Source of the DNA: Fidelibacterota bacterium
GTDB taxonomy: Bacteria; Fidelibacterota; UBA2242
Assembly: GCA_030655795.1 (NCBI GenBank)
Contig: JAUSPJ010000233.1
Coordinates: 1 to 8,031, forward strand
Length of the DNA: 8,031 nucleotides
Direction: 5' to 3'
Shown here in pieces: positions 1 to 6,719 of the stretch. Every line of letters begins with the position of its first letter. The first letter of the stretch is position 1. Position numbers and translations under genes: made by a program. The notes beneath the pieces were generated by a model, which was given only the letters and a program-made list of their open reading frames with translations, had not been told where the DNA came from and did no database searches.

Positions 1-1
1 C

Positions 2-358
2 CTGGACACCCACGACAGGGCGATTTCCTATGTGCTGGGATTGTCACATATCAGCAATATCATCTATATGAATGTCCTGGCGGCCAGCGGATTTCAGTAT
101 TCTGATCTGCGCGAAATTGCCAGCACAACATTTCTGTCGCAGATGATTACGGCGTCCAGTGTCATCAATGAAAATCCGGAGCTGTACTATTTAATTCAGA
201 AATACAATCCCTTTAAACAGGAAATATACGATCAGATAAAACAGGCGATGACATCTGTAATAGATAGTGTTTTGAACGATAAACAGGAAATCTTCGTTCA
301 AAGCATGTCCGTTTCCAGGGAGTGGTTAAACCAAGCGGAAAGTTCAGGAAAGGAGTAG
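2..358 (+). CDS. tyrA: Prephenate dehydrogenase, C-terminal part (5' end outside window)
   Basis: The frame is open from the window edge to the TAG at 356-358, giving the last 118 residues. TyrA oxidatively decarboxylates prephenate to 4-hydroxyphenylpyruvate, the tyrosine branch after chorismate, in the cytoplasm. What is seen is the helical C-terminal dimerisation domain: HDRAISYVLGLSH near the start, then FLSQMITASSVINENPELYY and a closing helix. These resemble the HDR..S.V.GL.H and ENPELY..IQ..NP patterns of the T-protein-like prephenate dehydrogenases of archaea and some bacteria. The NAD-binding domain is not in the window, so cofactor, any fused chorismate mutase and any ACT domain cannot be judged. 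A GTG at 32 could be taken for a start, but the homology continues upstream of it, so the gene is partial. It ends 3 nt before aroE, and its last codons contain the aroE ribosome binding site. Family fairly sure, exact substrate (prephenate or arogenate) not. Confidence 0.8.
   Translation: MDTHDRAISYVLGLSHISNIIYMNVLAASGFQYSDLREIASTTFLSQMITASSVINENPELYYLIQKYNPFKQEIYDQIKQAMTSVIDSVLNDKQEIFVQSMSVSREWLNQAESSGKE
349..355 (+). promoter_or_regulatory. Ribosome binding site of aroE
   Basis: AAAGGAG lies 6 nt before the TTG at 362, inside the last codons of tyrA. There is no ATG or GTG at a similar distance, and the protein begins directly with the family's LITGIIGYP strand, so this site decides the unusual TTG start. 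Confidence 0.75.
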
Positions 359-361
359 AGT

Positions 362-1138
362 TTGCTCATTACCGGAATTATCGGATATCCATTGGATGTG
401 ACGCTTTCACCCCGAATGCACACAGCGGCATTCCAGGCGAAAAAGATTGAAGGCGCCTACCTCAGGATACCTGTAGAACCGGCCCGCTTAGAGGACGTTT
501 TGAACGCCCTGCGGGTGATCGGCTGCAGAGGAATTAACGTTACAAACCCACACAAAGAAACGTTATTGCTCTTTCTCAATGAAATATCTAAAGAAGCAAA
601 AGAGGTGGGCGCTGTTAATACTGTTGTGTTCGATGAAAATGGCCTTTCCGGTCACAATACCGATATCTACGGTTTCCAGACCTTGCTCCGCAATGTGAAA
701 ATCGATCTCAATCACAAAAATGTTCTGCTGATTGGCGCCGGTGGCGTCGCGAAAGCGGCTGCCTGGGCGCTCAGTCAGTGCAATCTCGCCAATCTGTATA
801 TTACGGATATCATCCCGTCAAAAGCCGAAAACTTAGCGTCCCGGTATGGCGCTACGGTCGTTAATTCAAACCCTCTCCACTCTCCTCTCACCACAACAGA
901 CATGGTCATTAATGCCAGCTTTGTTGATCTCCAGGACAACGTAACCCCTTTCATGCAAAGGGGTTCGTTGTATCTGGACCTGAATTATAAGTTTCCGGTG
1001 AAAAAACACAATGGAATCCGGAGCGTCAATGGGCTGGATATGCTGCTCTATCAGGGAGTCCGGGCGTTCGAGATTTTTACCGGCGAATCGGCCCCGGTGG
1101 ATGTTATGAAAAATGCGTTAGGAATAAATAATGATTAG
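362..1138 (+). CDS. aroE: Shikimate dehydrogenase (3-dehydroshikimate reductase)
   Basis: Reduces 3-dehydroshikimate to shikimate, step four of the pathway. It is 258 residues, slightly short for the family (E. coli AroE has 272). The N-terminal substrate domain has PLDVTLSPRMH (8-20), NVTNPHKE with catalytic Lys65, GAVNT with Asn86, and GHNTD with Asp101. The Rossmann part has GAGGVAKAA (125-133), and the C-terminus has NGLDMLLYQG (223-232) and the FEIFTG helix. Oddities: the usual HSxSP is VTLSP, so Ser14 is Thr; the usual NRTxxR/K cofactor loop is DIIPSK with Asp149, which suggests NAD rather than NADP; the NATPxGM motif is replaced by NASFVDL; and about eight residues are missing before NGLDML. 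It starts with TTG behind a strong Shine-Dalgarno site and overlaps aroC by 8 nt. The context of a complete pathway argues that it is the working AroE rather than a quinate dehydrogenase or an aminoshikimate paralogue. Confidence 0.92.
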   Translation: MLITGIIGYPLDVTLSPRMHTAAFQAKKIEGAYLRIPVEPARLEDVLNALRVIGCRGINVTNPHKETLLLFLNEISKEAKEVGAVNTVVFDENGLSGHNTDIYGFQTLLRNVKIDLNHKNVLLIGAGGVAKAAAWALSQCNLANLYITDIIPSKAENLASRYGATVVNSNPLHSPLTTTDMVINASFVDLQDNVTPFMQRGSLYLDLNYKFPVKKHNGIRSVNGLDMLLYQGVRAFEIFTGESAPVDVMKNALGINND

Positions 1139-2276
1139 AATGATCAGCGCCGGCGAATCCCACGGCAAAGGACTTAGTGTTATTATAGACGGGTTTCCCG
1201 CGGGTTTAACGATCGATGTGGATGTCATCAATGCCGAACTCAAGCGCCGCCAACTGGGCTACGGCCGGGGAAAACGGATGCAGATTGAAACCGATGAAGT
1301 AGAAATCCTGTCAGGCGTTCGAAATGGTAAAACAATCGGCTCGCCGATATCGCTCTGGATCAAAAACCGGGATTACGCCAATTGGCAAAGCCGGATGAAT
1401 GCGGGTAAACTGGACGTCGATGATCCGGTGACGGCGCCGCGCCCCGGACACGCCGATCTGGTAGGTGTTCAGAAATTTGCGTTAGATGATGTACGGAATG
1501 TCCTCGAACGGGCTTCTGCCCGGGAAACGGCTGCGCGGGTAGCCGCCGGAACCATTCTGAAACTGTTCCTGAAGGAATTCGGAATTCAGTTGTCATCACA
1601 GACAATTGCCATTGGGAATATTGAGGTGGCCGAAAAATCCCGTTCGGCGGAAGACATCGAAAATTCACCGTTGCGTTGCGCCGACCCCGAACAGGAAAAG
1701 GCGATGATGAAGCTGATCGATGCGGCTGCGGAAAAGGGTGATACATTGGGCGGTGTTTCGGAAATCCGGGCCAGCGGACTTTGTCCCGGCCTAGGGACCT
1801 ATACACAGTGGGACACCCGGCTGGATACGAAAATAGCGGCGGCGACGATGTCGATTCCGTCTGTCAAAGGCGTCACTATTGGCGATCGTAATATCAGTCA
1901 AAAACCGGGATCAGCCGCTCAAGATGAAATATTTTACAATGCTGAAGATGGATTTACCCGTAGCAGCAATCACGCCGGTGGCATCGAAGGCGGTATGACC
2001 AATGGCAATGACGTTGTGGTGAACATTGAAATCAAACCGTTGCCGTCATTGCGGTCGCCCCTGAAATCTGCCGATATCCGCACCGGTGCAGCGGTGGATG
2101 CCCAAAAGGAGCGGGCCGATGTGTGTGTCGTTCCGGCGGCGGGCGTGGTGGCTGAGGCCATGCTGGCGTTGACGCTGGCTAATGCACTGACCGATAAATT
2201 CGGCAGCGATACAGTTGAAGACATTCAGACAAATTATAAACAATACATGAAACGAATATGCAAAACATCGTCCTGA
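1131..2276 (+). CDS. aroC: Chorismate synthase
   Basis: Converts 5-enolpyruvylshikimate 3-phosphate to chorismate by trans-1,4 elimination of phosphate, using reduced FMN as a catalytic cofactor; last step of the pathway. At 381 residues it has normal length and all family signatures: AGESHG (7-12, His11), RRQLGYGRGKRM (39-50), TAPRPGHADL (101-110, His107), ERASARETAARVAAG (126-140), QWDTRLDTKIAAATM (226-240), NHAGGIEGGMTNG (280-292) and ERADVCVVPAAGVV (327-340). No flavin reductase domain is present, so reduced flavin must come from elsewhere. The ATG at 1131 overlaps the end of aroE by 8 nt and has TAGGAA about 6 nt upstream. A second ATG at 1140 is possible, but the first gives the usual few residues before AGESHG. 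The gene overlaps the aroKB fusion by 19 nt at its end. Confidence 0.97.
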   Translation: MIRMISAGESHGKGLSVIIDGFPAGLTIDVDVINAELKRRQLGYGRGKRMQIETDEVEILSGVRNGKTIGSPISLWIKNRDYANWQSRMNAGKLDVDDPVTAPRPGHADLVGVQKFALDDVRNVLERASARETAARVAAGTILKLFLKEFGIQLSSQTIAIGNIEVAEKSRSAEDIENSPLRCADPEQEKAMMKLIDAAAEKGDTLGGVSEIRASGLCPGLGTYTQWDTRLDTKIAAATMSIPSVKGVTIGDRNISQKPGSAAQDEIFYNAEDGFTRSSNHAGGIEGGMTNGNDVVVNIEIKPLPSLRSPLKSADIRTGAAVDAQKERADVCVVPAAGVVAEAMLALTLANALTDKFGSDTVEDIQTNYKQYMKRICKTSS

Positions 2277-3853
2277 TCGGGTTTATGGGCAGCGGTAAAG
2301 ATTGTGTCGGGCGGGCCATAGCCCAACGGAGCGGATTGACGTTTCTGTCTACAGATCGGATGATCGAGCTGATGGAAAACCGCAGTATCAGCGATATTTT
2401 TGAAAACAGCGGTGAAGCCTGTTTCCGGCGCCTGGAACAGAAGGTCCTGAAATCGATTAGCGGGATGCAGAATATTGGACTAGCCACGGGTGGCGGCATC
2501 GTAAAAGACGAACCTAACCGGAAACGATTATCTAAACTCGGGAAAGTTGTTCATCTTGAAGTGACTGCGGAAACAGTGAAAGATCGATTAACCGATGATG
2601 ATAAACGACCGTTATTGAAACAAGCGGACGCTGTTGAAAAACTGCTCGATGAACGGGAAGGGATTTATGATTTCGCCGGTCTCTGTGTTATTACGGACGG
2701 CAAAACGCCGAACCAGATCGCTGAGATCATTATTAAACAACTCAAGCTTGACGGAAAACAGTCACAGCCGAAAGATGCTGAAATCATACCGGTGAACACC
2801 TCGTCAGGCGCATATAATGTTCATGTGGGCTCCGGTATTCTGGATTCTCTACCATGCTCAATTGATAAATTCCCGAAGCGCTGCGCCATTATCACTAATC
2901 CGCTGGTGGGCGGATTGGTACTGGATCGGGTTGTGGACATCCTTTCATCACAAAACATTGATGTTTTACCGATTATTATTCCTGACGGCGAACGCTTTAA
3001 ATCACTTAATACCGTTTCGAAAATATATGATATTCTTTTAGAGCACCGCTTTGACCGCGGTGATATGCTGATTGGTCTTGGCGGCGGCGTCATTACCGAC
3101 ATTACCGGCTTTGTGGCGGCGACGCTAAAGCGCGGCTGCCGGCTGGTGAATATTCCGACCACGCTACTGTCGCAAGTCGATGCCAGCGTCGGCGGGAAGA
3201 CCGGCGTGAATCATTCAGCCGGAAAAAACCTGATCGGCAGTTTTTATCAGCCGGAACTGGTTCTGGCAGACATCGATTTATTGAAAACTCTTTCAGAGCG
3301 GGAATTTCGCAACGGTCTGGCGGAAGTCATTAAAGCGGCGCTGATCCGGAATAAAGATTTGTTTGAATTTTTAGAATCGAATAAACATTCTGTTTTAAAC
3401 AGAGATACCAAAGCCCTGCAGAAAATTGTAACTTGTTGCGTGGAGATTAAACGGGACATTGTTCAGGCCGATGAAAGGGAACTTTCCGGTGTCCGATCAC
3501 TGCTGAATTTCGGGCATACGGTGGGCCATATGATTGAAGCCGGCAGCCATTACCGCGGGATTAAACACGGCGAGGGCGTGGCGATCGGAATGGTTTTGGA
3601 AACACAAATCGGAAAACATTTTTCAGGGATAGACGGGCGTGAAGCCGAGCGAATTATTACATTGATTCGTGACTACCGACTGCCGGTATCCATTCCCGGA
3701 AAACTTGAATTGAAAACTGTTCGACAGCATATACTGCAGGATAAAAAAATAAGTAACGGCGTGTTAAAATTACCGGTTCTGATGAGTATTGGTAAAAGCA
3801 AAATAGAGGAGCTGCCATGGGATCGTTTCGTGTCATACATGGACCAAATTTAA
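2258..3853 (+). CDS. aroKB: Bifunctional shikimate kinase / 3-dehydroquinate synthase fusion
   Basis: A 531-residue fusion of two pathway enzymes. Residues 1 to about 165 are shikimate kinase (ATP phosphorylation of shikimate O3): P-loop GFMGSGKD (8-15), STD with shikimate-binding Asp33, FRRLE with Arg57, TGGG (77-80), lid DDKRPLL with Arg117, and Arg133. A short polar linker (about 166-176) leads to 3-dehydroquinate synthase (NAD- and metal-dependent cyclisation of DAHP): DGERFKSL (243-250), GGGVITDITGFVAATLKRG (275-293), PTTLLSQVDASVGGKTG (300-316), GLAEVIKAAL with zinc ligand Glu356, NFGHTVGH with His420, and HGEG with His437. The same domain order is known in Thermotoga AroKB. Oddity: the P-loop Ser/Thr is Asp15 and the Asp normally at position 31 is Ser. 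The start lies inside aroC without a good Shine-Dalgarno site, so translation probably depends on coupling. The end overlaps aroQ by 37 nt. Confidence 0.95.
   Translation: MQNIVLIGFMGSGKDCVGRAIAQRSGLTFLSTDRMIELMENRSISDIFENSGEACFRRLEQKVLKSISGMQNIGLATGGGIVKDEPNRKRLSKLGKVVHLEVTAETVKDRLTDDDKRPLLKQADAVEKLLDEREGIYDFAGLCVITDGKTPNQIAEIIIKQLKLDGKQSQPKDAEIIPVNTSSGAYNVHVGSGILDSLPCSIDKFPKRCAIITNPLVGGLVLDRVVDILSSQNIDVLPIIIPDGERFKSLNTVSKIYDILLEHRFDRGDMLIGLGGGVITDITGFVAATLKRGCRLVNIPTTLLSQVDASVGGKTGVNHSAGKNLIGSFYQPELVLADIDLLKTLSEREFRNGLAEVIKAALIRNKDLFEFLESNKHSVLNRDTKALQKIVTCCVEIKRDIVQADERELSGVRSLLNFGHTVGHMIEAGSHYRGIKHGEGVAIGMVLETQIGKHFSGIDGREAERIITLIRDYRLPVSIPGKLELKTVRQHILQDKKISNGVLKLPVLMSIGKSKIEELPWDRFVSYMDQI
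3805..3811 (+). promoter_or_regulatory. Ribosome binding site of aroQ inside aroKB
   Basis: AGAGGAG sits 5 nt before the ATG at 3817, within the coding sequence of the aroKB fusion. It supports this start, which gives the usual short strand before HGPNLNLLG, and so supports the 37-nt overlap with the preceding gene. Confidence 0.7.
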
Positions 3854-4254
3854 ACCTTCTGGGACAGCGGGACCCGGATCATTACGGGACGCTGACGCTG
3901 GAAGAGATTAATAAAAAGATACTGGCATTTGCAAAATCCAAAAATGTCAAAGTAGATATTTTACAAAGTAATCATGAAGGCGAGATTATTGACGCCATTC
4001 AGAACTCAGGAGGGCTGACCGGGATTATTCTGAATCCCGGTGGCTTTACGCACAGTTCTGTGGCGATCCGGGATGCTATCGAAGCCGTGGATGTCCCCGT
4101 AATTGAAGTACACCTGAGCAATATCCACGGTCGTGAATCCTTCCGGCAGAAGTCGCTGATTGCGCCGGTTTGCCAGGGCCAGATCAGTGGATTGGGGTAT
4201 CAGGGCTATATCCTTGCGATAGAGTATTTTATCCAAAAAACCACTTCCTTATAG
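3817..4254 (+). CDS. aroQ: 3-Dehydroquinate dehydratase, type II
   Basis: Dehydrates 3-dehydroquinate to 3-dehydroshikimate by anti elimination through an enolate; usually a dodecamer in the cytoplasm. The 145 residues match the full length of the type II family. Visible active-site elements: HGPNLNLLG (8-16, Asn11), QRDPDHYG with Arg18 and catalytic Tyr23 on the lid loop, QSNHEGEIID (50-59), NPGGFTHSS (73-81, Asn73, His79; the family usually has PGAYTHTS or PGAFTHTS), EVHLSNIHGRESFR (97-110, His104, Arg110) and GQISGLGYQGY near the end. It is unrelated to the Schiff-base type I enzyme AroD. It follows aroKB with a 37-nt overlap and lies 15 nt before aroF. Confidence 0.97.
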   Translation: MGSFRVIHGPNLNLLGQRDPDHYGTLTLEEINKKILAFAKSKNVKVDILQSNHEGEIIDAIQNSGGLTGIILNPGGFTHSSVAIRDAIEAVDVPVIEVHLSNIHGRESFRQKSLIAPVCQGQISGLGYQGYILAIEYFIQKTTSL

Positions 4255-4260
4255 AGGAGA
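4253..4260 (+). promoter_or_regulatory. Ribosome binding site of aroF
   Basis: AGAGGAGA overlaps the aroQ stop codon; its GGAG core is 10 nt from the ATG at 4270. It supports that ATG as the start. Confidence 0.6.
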
Positions 4261-4269
4261 AAGATTAAC

Positions 4270-5283
4270 ATGTTGATTATTATGGATGACTCAGCAACTC
4301 AAAAAGAGATTAAACGAGTTACTAAACTGATTCAAAAAATGGGGGGTGATGTGCATCATCTTTCGAACAATACAGCAAACTCAATGAGCATTTCCGGCAA
4401 CCATTCCGGTCTGAACCCGGAAAAAATTGCCAAAATGCCCGGTGTGAAAAACATCAATGATGTGAAAAAACCCTATAAACTCGGCAGCCGTGAAATGAAA
4501 TCCGGTGACACCGTTGTCAAGGTTGGTAAGGTCACCATCGGCGGTAAAAAGCTGGCGATCATTGCCGGTTCCTGCGCCGTGGAAACGGTGGAAGGAACCA
4601 ATGAAGGCGGCCGCCTGCTGAAATTACTTGGCGCTAATTTACTGCGCGGTGGCGCCTATAAACCGCGCACGTCGCCCTATTCGTTTCAGGGATTGGGCAA
4701 ACGGGGGCTGGAGATTTTGGCTGACGCCCGGGAACTCATCGATATTCCTGTGGTTTCCGAAGCGGTGGATACGGAAAGTTTTGACCTGGTCGAAGAGTAT
4801 GTGGATCTGATTCAGATCGGGGCCCGCAATATGCAGAACTATTCATTGCTGAAACGGGCCGGCCGTTCGAAAAAACCGGTGCTGCTGAAACGCGGAATTT
4901 CGGCGACAATCAATGAATTTCTGCTGGCCGCCGAATATATTATGTCCGAAGGAAATTATAATGTCATTCTGTGTGAACGGGGTATCCGGACGTTCAACGA
5001 GTACACCCGGTTTACCCTGGATATCAGCAGTATTCCCGAGTTGAAACAACAGTCGCATCTGCCGGTGCTGGTGGATCCCAGTCATGCGTCCGGTCGCCGG
5101 GACATGATTATCCCGCTGTCCAAAGCCTCCATTGCGGCCGGAGCCGACGGAATTATGGTGGAAGTTCACCCGTTCCCGGATAAAGCGCTGTCCGACGGGT
5201 ATCAATCCATTACGTTTGAGCATTTTTCGGCATTAATGAAAGAGCTGGACACGATTGCCAAAGCTGTTGGGCGGAGTATTTAA
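4270..5283 (+). CDS. aroF: DAHP synthase, type I-beta with N-terminal ferredoxin-like regulatory domain
   Basis: Condenses phosphoenolpyruvate with erythrose 4-phosphate to 3-deoxy-D-arabino-heptulosonate 7-phosphate, the committed first step. Residues 1 to about 70 form the small ferredoxin-like (ACT-like) domain typical of the Thermotoga enzyme, where it gives feedback inhibition by tyrosine or phenylalanine. The TIM-barrel follows: AGSCAVE with metal ligand Cys102, LLRGGAYKPRTSPYSFQGLG (124-143, with Lys131), GARNMQNY (184-191), LLKRGISATINEFLLAAEY (205-223), DPSHASG with His272, EVHP with Glu298, and LSDGYQS with Asp309. The 337-residue length and all four metal ligands fall at the positions I recall for the T. 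maritima enzyme. Ser101 replaces the usual Pro in AGPC. It ends directly against aroA with no intervening base. The regulation is inferred from the domain, not shown. Confidence 0.96.
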   Translation: MLIIMDDSATQKEIKRVTKLIQKMGGDVHHLSNNTANSMSISGNHSGLNPEKIAKMPGVKNINDVKKPYKLGSREMKSGDTVVKVGKVTIGGKKLAIIAGSCAVETVEGTNEGGRLLKLLGANLLRGGAYKPRTSPYSFQGLGKRGLEILADARELIDIPVVSEAVDTESFDLVEEYVDLIQIGARNMQNYSLLKRAGRSKKPVLLKRGISATINEFLLAAEYIMSEGNYNVILCERGIRTFNEYTRFTLDISSIPELKQQSHLPVLVDPSHASGRRDMIIPLSKASIAAGADGIMVEVHPFPDKALSDGYQSITFEHFSALMKELDTIAKAVGRSI

Positions 5284-6564
5284 ATGGCCGATGTCAGGCT
5301 ATCGAAATTGCATCAATTGAACGGTGAACTGACTGTTCCCGGCGATAAATCGACCTCCCACCGGGCGGCAATGTTTGCGTCAATTGGTGAGGGGATCAGC
5401 AGAATAAAGAATTACTCCTCAGCGATCGACTGCCAATCCACATTGGACTGCATGCGGAGCCTGGGAGCCGATATCCGTCACAGCGGTCAGGACATTCATG
5501 TCTATGGCAAAGGGCTCCGGACTCTGCGCGAACCCGATGATGTACTGAATTGCGGTAATTCCGGCACGACGATGCGCCTCCTTTGCGGACTGCTGGCTGG
5601 ACAAAACTTTTCCACAGTACTCACGGGCGACGCCAGCCTGCGCCGGCGCCCCATGGATCGCATTATCAAACCATTAGTAAATAACGGCGCGGAAATTTAC
5701 GGACGGCAATCCAACCGGCTTGCGCCGCTGTATATTAAAGGGAGATCGCTGTCCGATGTGATCTATGAATTGCCGGTCGCCAGTTCACAGGTAAAGTCGG
5801 CGGTGCTGCTGGCCGGTTTGTATGCCGATGGAGATGTTCGGGTCATTGAGCCGATGGGCAGTCGTGATCACACAGAACGGATGCTGGCCTATTGCGGCGT
5901 GGACATTCAGCGGAACGGTAAGGTCATTTCCCTTGGTAAAAACCGACAGCTGTCAGCCCGTGACTTTCAGGCGCCCGGTGATATTTCCTCTGCGGCGTTT
6001 CTGATTGCTCTTGGGCTACTGGTACCCGGCAGTCATTTACGATTAAAGGATGTGGGAATCAATCCGACCCGGACCGGGCTTCTGACCGTTCTGGAACGAA
6101 TGGGGGCTGATCTGCGGATTGACAACGAACGTTCAGTGTCCAATGAACCGGTCGGTGATATTGTTGTCCCAAATGCCAAACTAAAAGCAGTTGAAATTGG
6201 CGGGACGCTGATACCGAAACTGATTGACGAGCTGCCGCTGATTGCCGTCATTGCGACTCAGGCGGAAGGCCGCACTGTAGTCAAAGATGCGCTGGAACTT
6301 CGCATCAAGGAGAGTGACCGCATCGCGGCGATTGTCGGCGAACTGAAAAAGATGGGCGCGTCTATCGAAGAGAGTGACGATGGTTTTGTTGTAGACGGGC
6401 CAACACCTCTCCATGCCGCCGAATGCAAGAGTTATGACGATCACCGGATTGCCATGGCGCTTTCGGTGGCAGCCTGGATTGCCGATGGTGAATCAACGAT
6501 TCAGAATGCCGACTGTGTGGGAATTTCGTTTCCGGAGTTTTATGACATTGTCCACAATTTATAA
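5284..6564 (+). CDS. aroA: 5-Enolpyruvylshikimate-3-phosphate synthase (3-phosphoshikimate 1-carboxyvinyltransferase)
   Basis: Transfers the enolpyruvyl group of phosphoenolpyruvate to shikimate 3-phosphate, step six. The 426 residues match the family. Visible motifs: PGDKSTSHRA (19-28, Lys22, Ser23, Arg27), NCGNSGTTMRLL (89-100), TGDASLRRRPMDR (114-126), ASSQVKSAVLLAG (166-178), EPMGSRDHTERM (189-200), GDISSAAFLIA (232-242), IDELPLIA with catalytic Asp315, LELRIKESDRI with Glu343 and Arg346, YDDHRIAMALS (384-394) and a final ISFPEFYDIV. GNSGTT rather than GNAGTA, SLRRRPM, and ISFPEF without the E. coli-type Lys place it with the class II or Gram-positive-type enzymes; the glycine of the PEP site (Gly94) is kept. 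The ATG follows the aroF TAA directly, with GGAG 7 nt upstream inside aroF. It appears to be the last gene of the operon. Confidence 0.97.
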   Translation: MADVRLSKLHQLNGELTVPGDKSTSHRAAMFASIGEGISRIKNYSSAIDCQSTLDCMRSLGADIRHSGQDIHVYGKGLRTLREPDDVLNCGNSGTTMRLLCGLLAGQNFSTVLTGDASLRRRPMDRIIKPLVNNGAEIYGRQSNRLAPLYIKGRSLSDVIYELPVASSQVKSAVLLAGLYADGDVRVIEPMGSRDHTERMLAYCGVDIQRNGKVISLGKNRQLSARDFQAPGDISSAAFLIALGLLVPGSHLRLKDVGINPTRTGLLTVLERMGADLRIDNERSVSNEPVGDIVVPNAKLKAVEIGGTLIPKLIDELPLIAVIATQAEGRTVVKDALELRIKESDRIAAIVGELKKMGASIEESDDGFVVDGPTPLHAAECKSYDDHRIAMALSVAAWIADGESTIQNADCVGISFPEFYDIVHNL

Positions 6565-6598
6565 ATAATACCCGGCCCAATTTTTATCAAAAGAATTC

Positions 6599-6614
6599 CC
6601 GATGCTTGCGTCGG
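6599..6614 (-). terminator. Possible hairpin terminator for the converging patatin gene
   Basis: CCGATG and CGTCGG flank the four-base loop CTTG, with one G-U pair in the plus-strand RNA (an A-C mismatch on the minus strand). Read on the minus strand, the stem is followed by GAATTCTTTTGATA, a modest T-rich tail. It may also act weakly for the operon. The short stem makes this tentative. Confidence 0.35.
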
Positions 6615-6644
6615 AGTTGTTCATTACTAAATAGCGTCAGGTAC

Positions 6645-6682
6645 AGCGATCAATACGGACATCGCTCTTATTTTCACTTTTT
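6645..6682 (+). terminator. Possible intrinsic terminator of the aro operon
   Basis: AGCGAT (6645-6650) and ATCGCT (6661-6666) form a perfect 6-bp stem around a 10-base loop, followed by the T-rich run CTTATTTTCACTTTTT. It lies about 80 nt after the aroA stop in the only gap after the operon. The large loop and short stem keep confidence moderate. I see nothing else in the gap 6565-6719. Confidence 0.4.
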
Positions 6683-6719
6683 CAGCAACGGTTTGAGATG
6701 ATTTATATGCCGCTGTGGT

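Noticed and set aside
1360..1806. A 148-codon open frame on the minus strand inside aroC
   Set aside because: It lies opposite strongly conserved chorismate synthase sequence, and its translation is rich in Pro and Arg without any recognisable motif; a shadow frame.
2821..3162. A 113-codon open frame on the minus strand inside aroKB
   Set aside because: It is opposite conserved dehydroquinate synthase motifs and has no start context or domain of its own.
5551..5580. Class II-like residues in AroA as a sign of natural glyphosate insensitivity
   Set aside because: The PEP-site glycine is kept and GNSGTT also occurs in sensitive Gram-positive-type enzymes, so the sequence does not support a claim.
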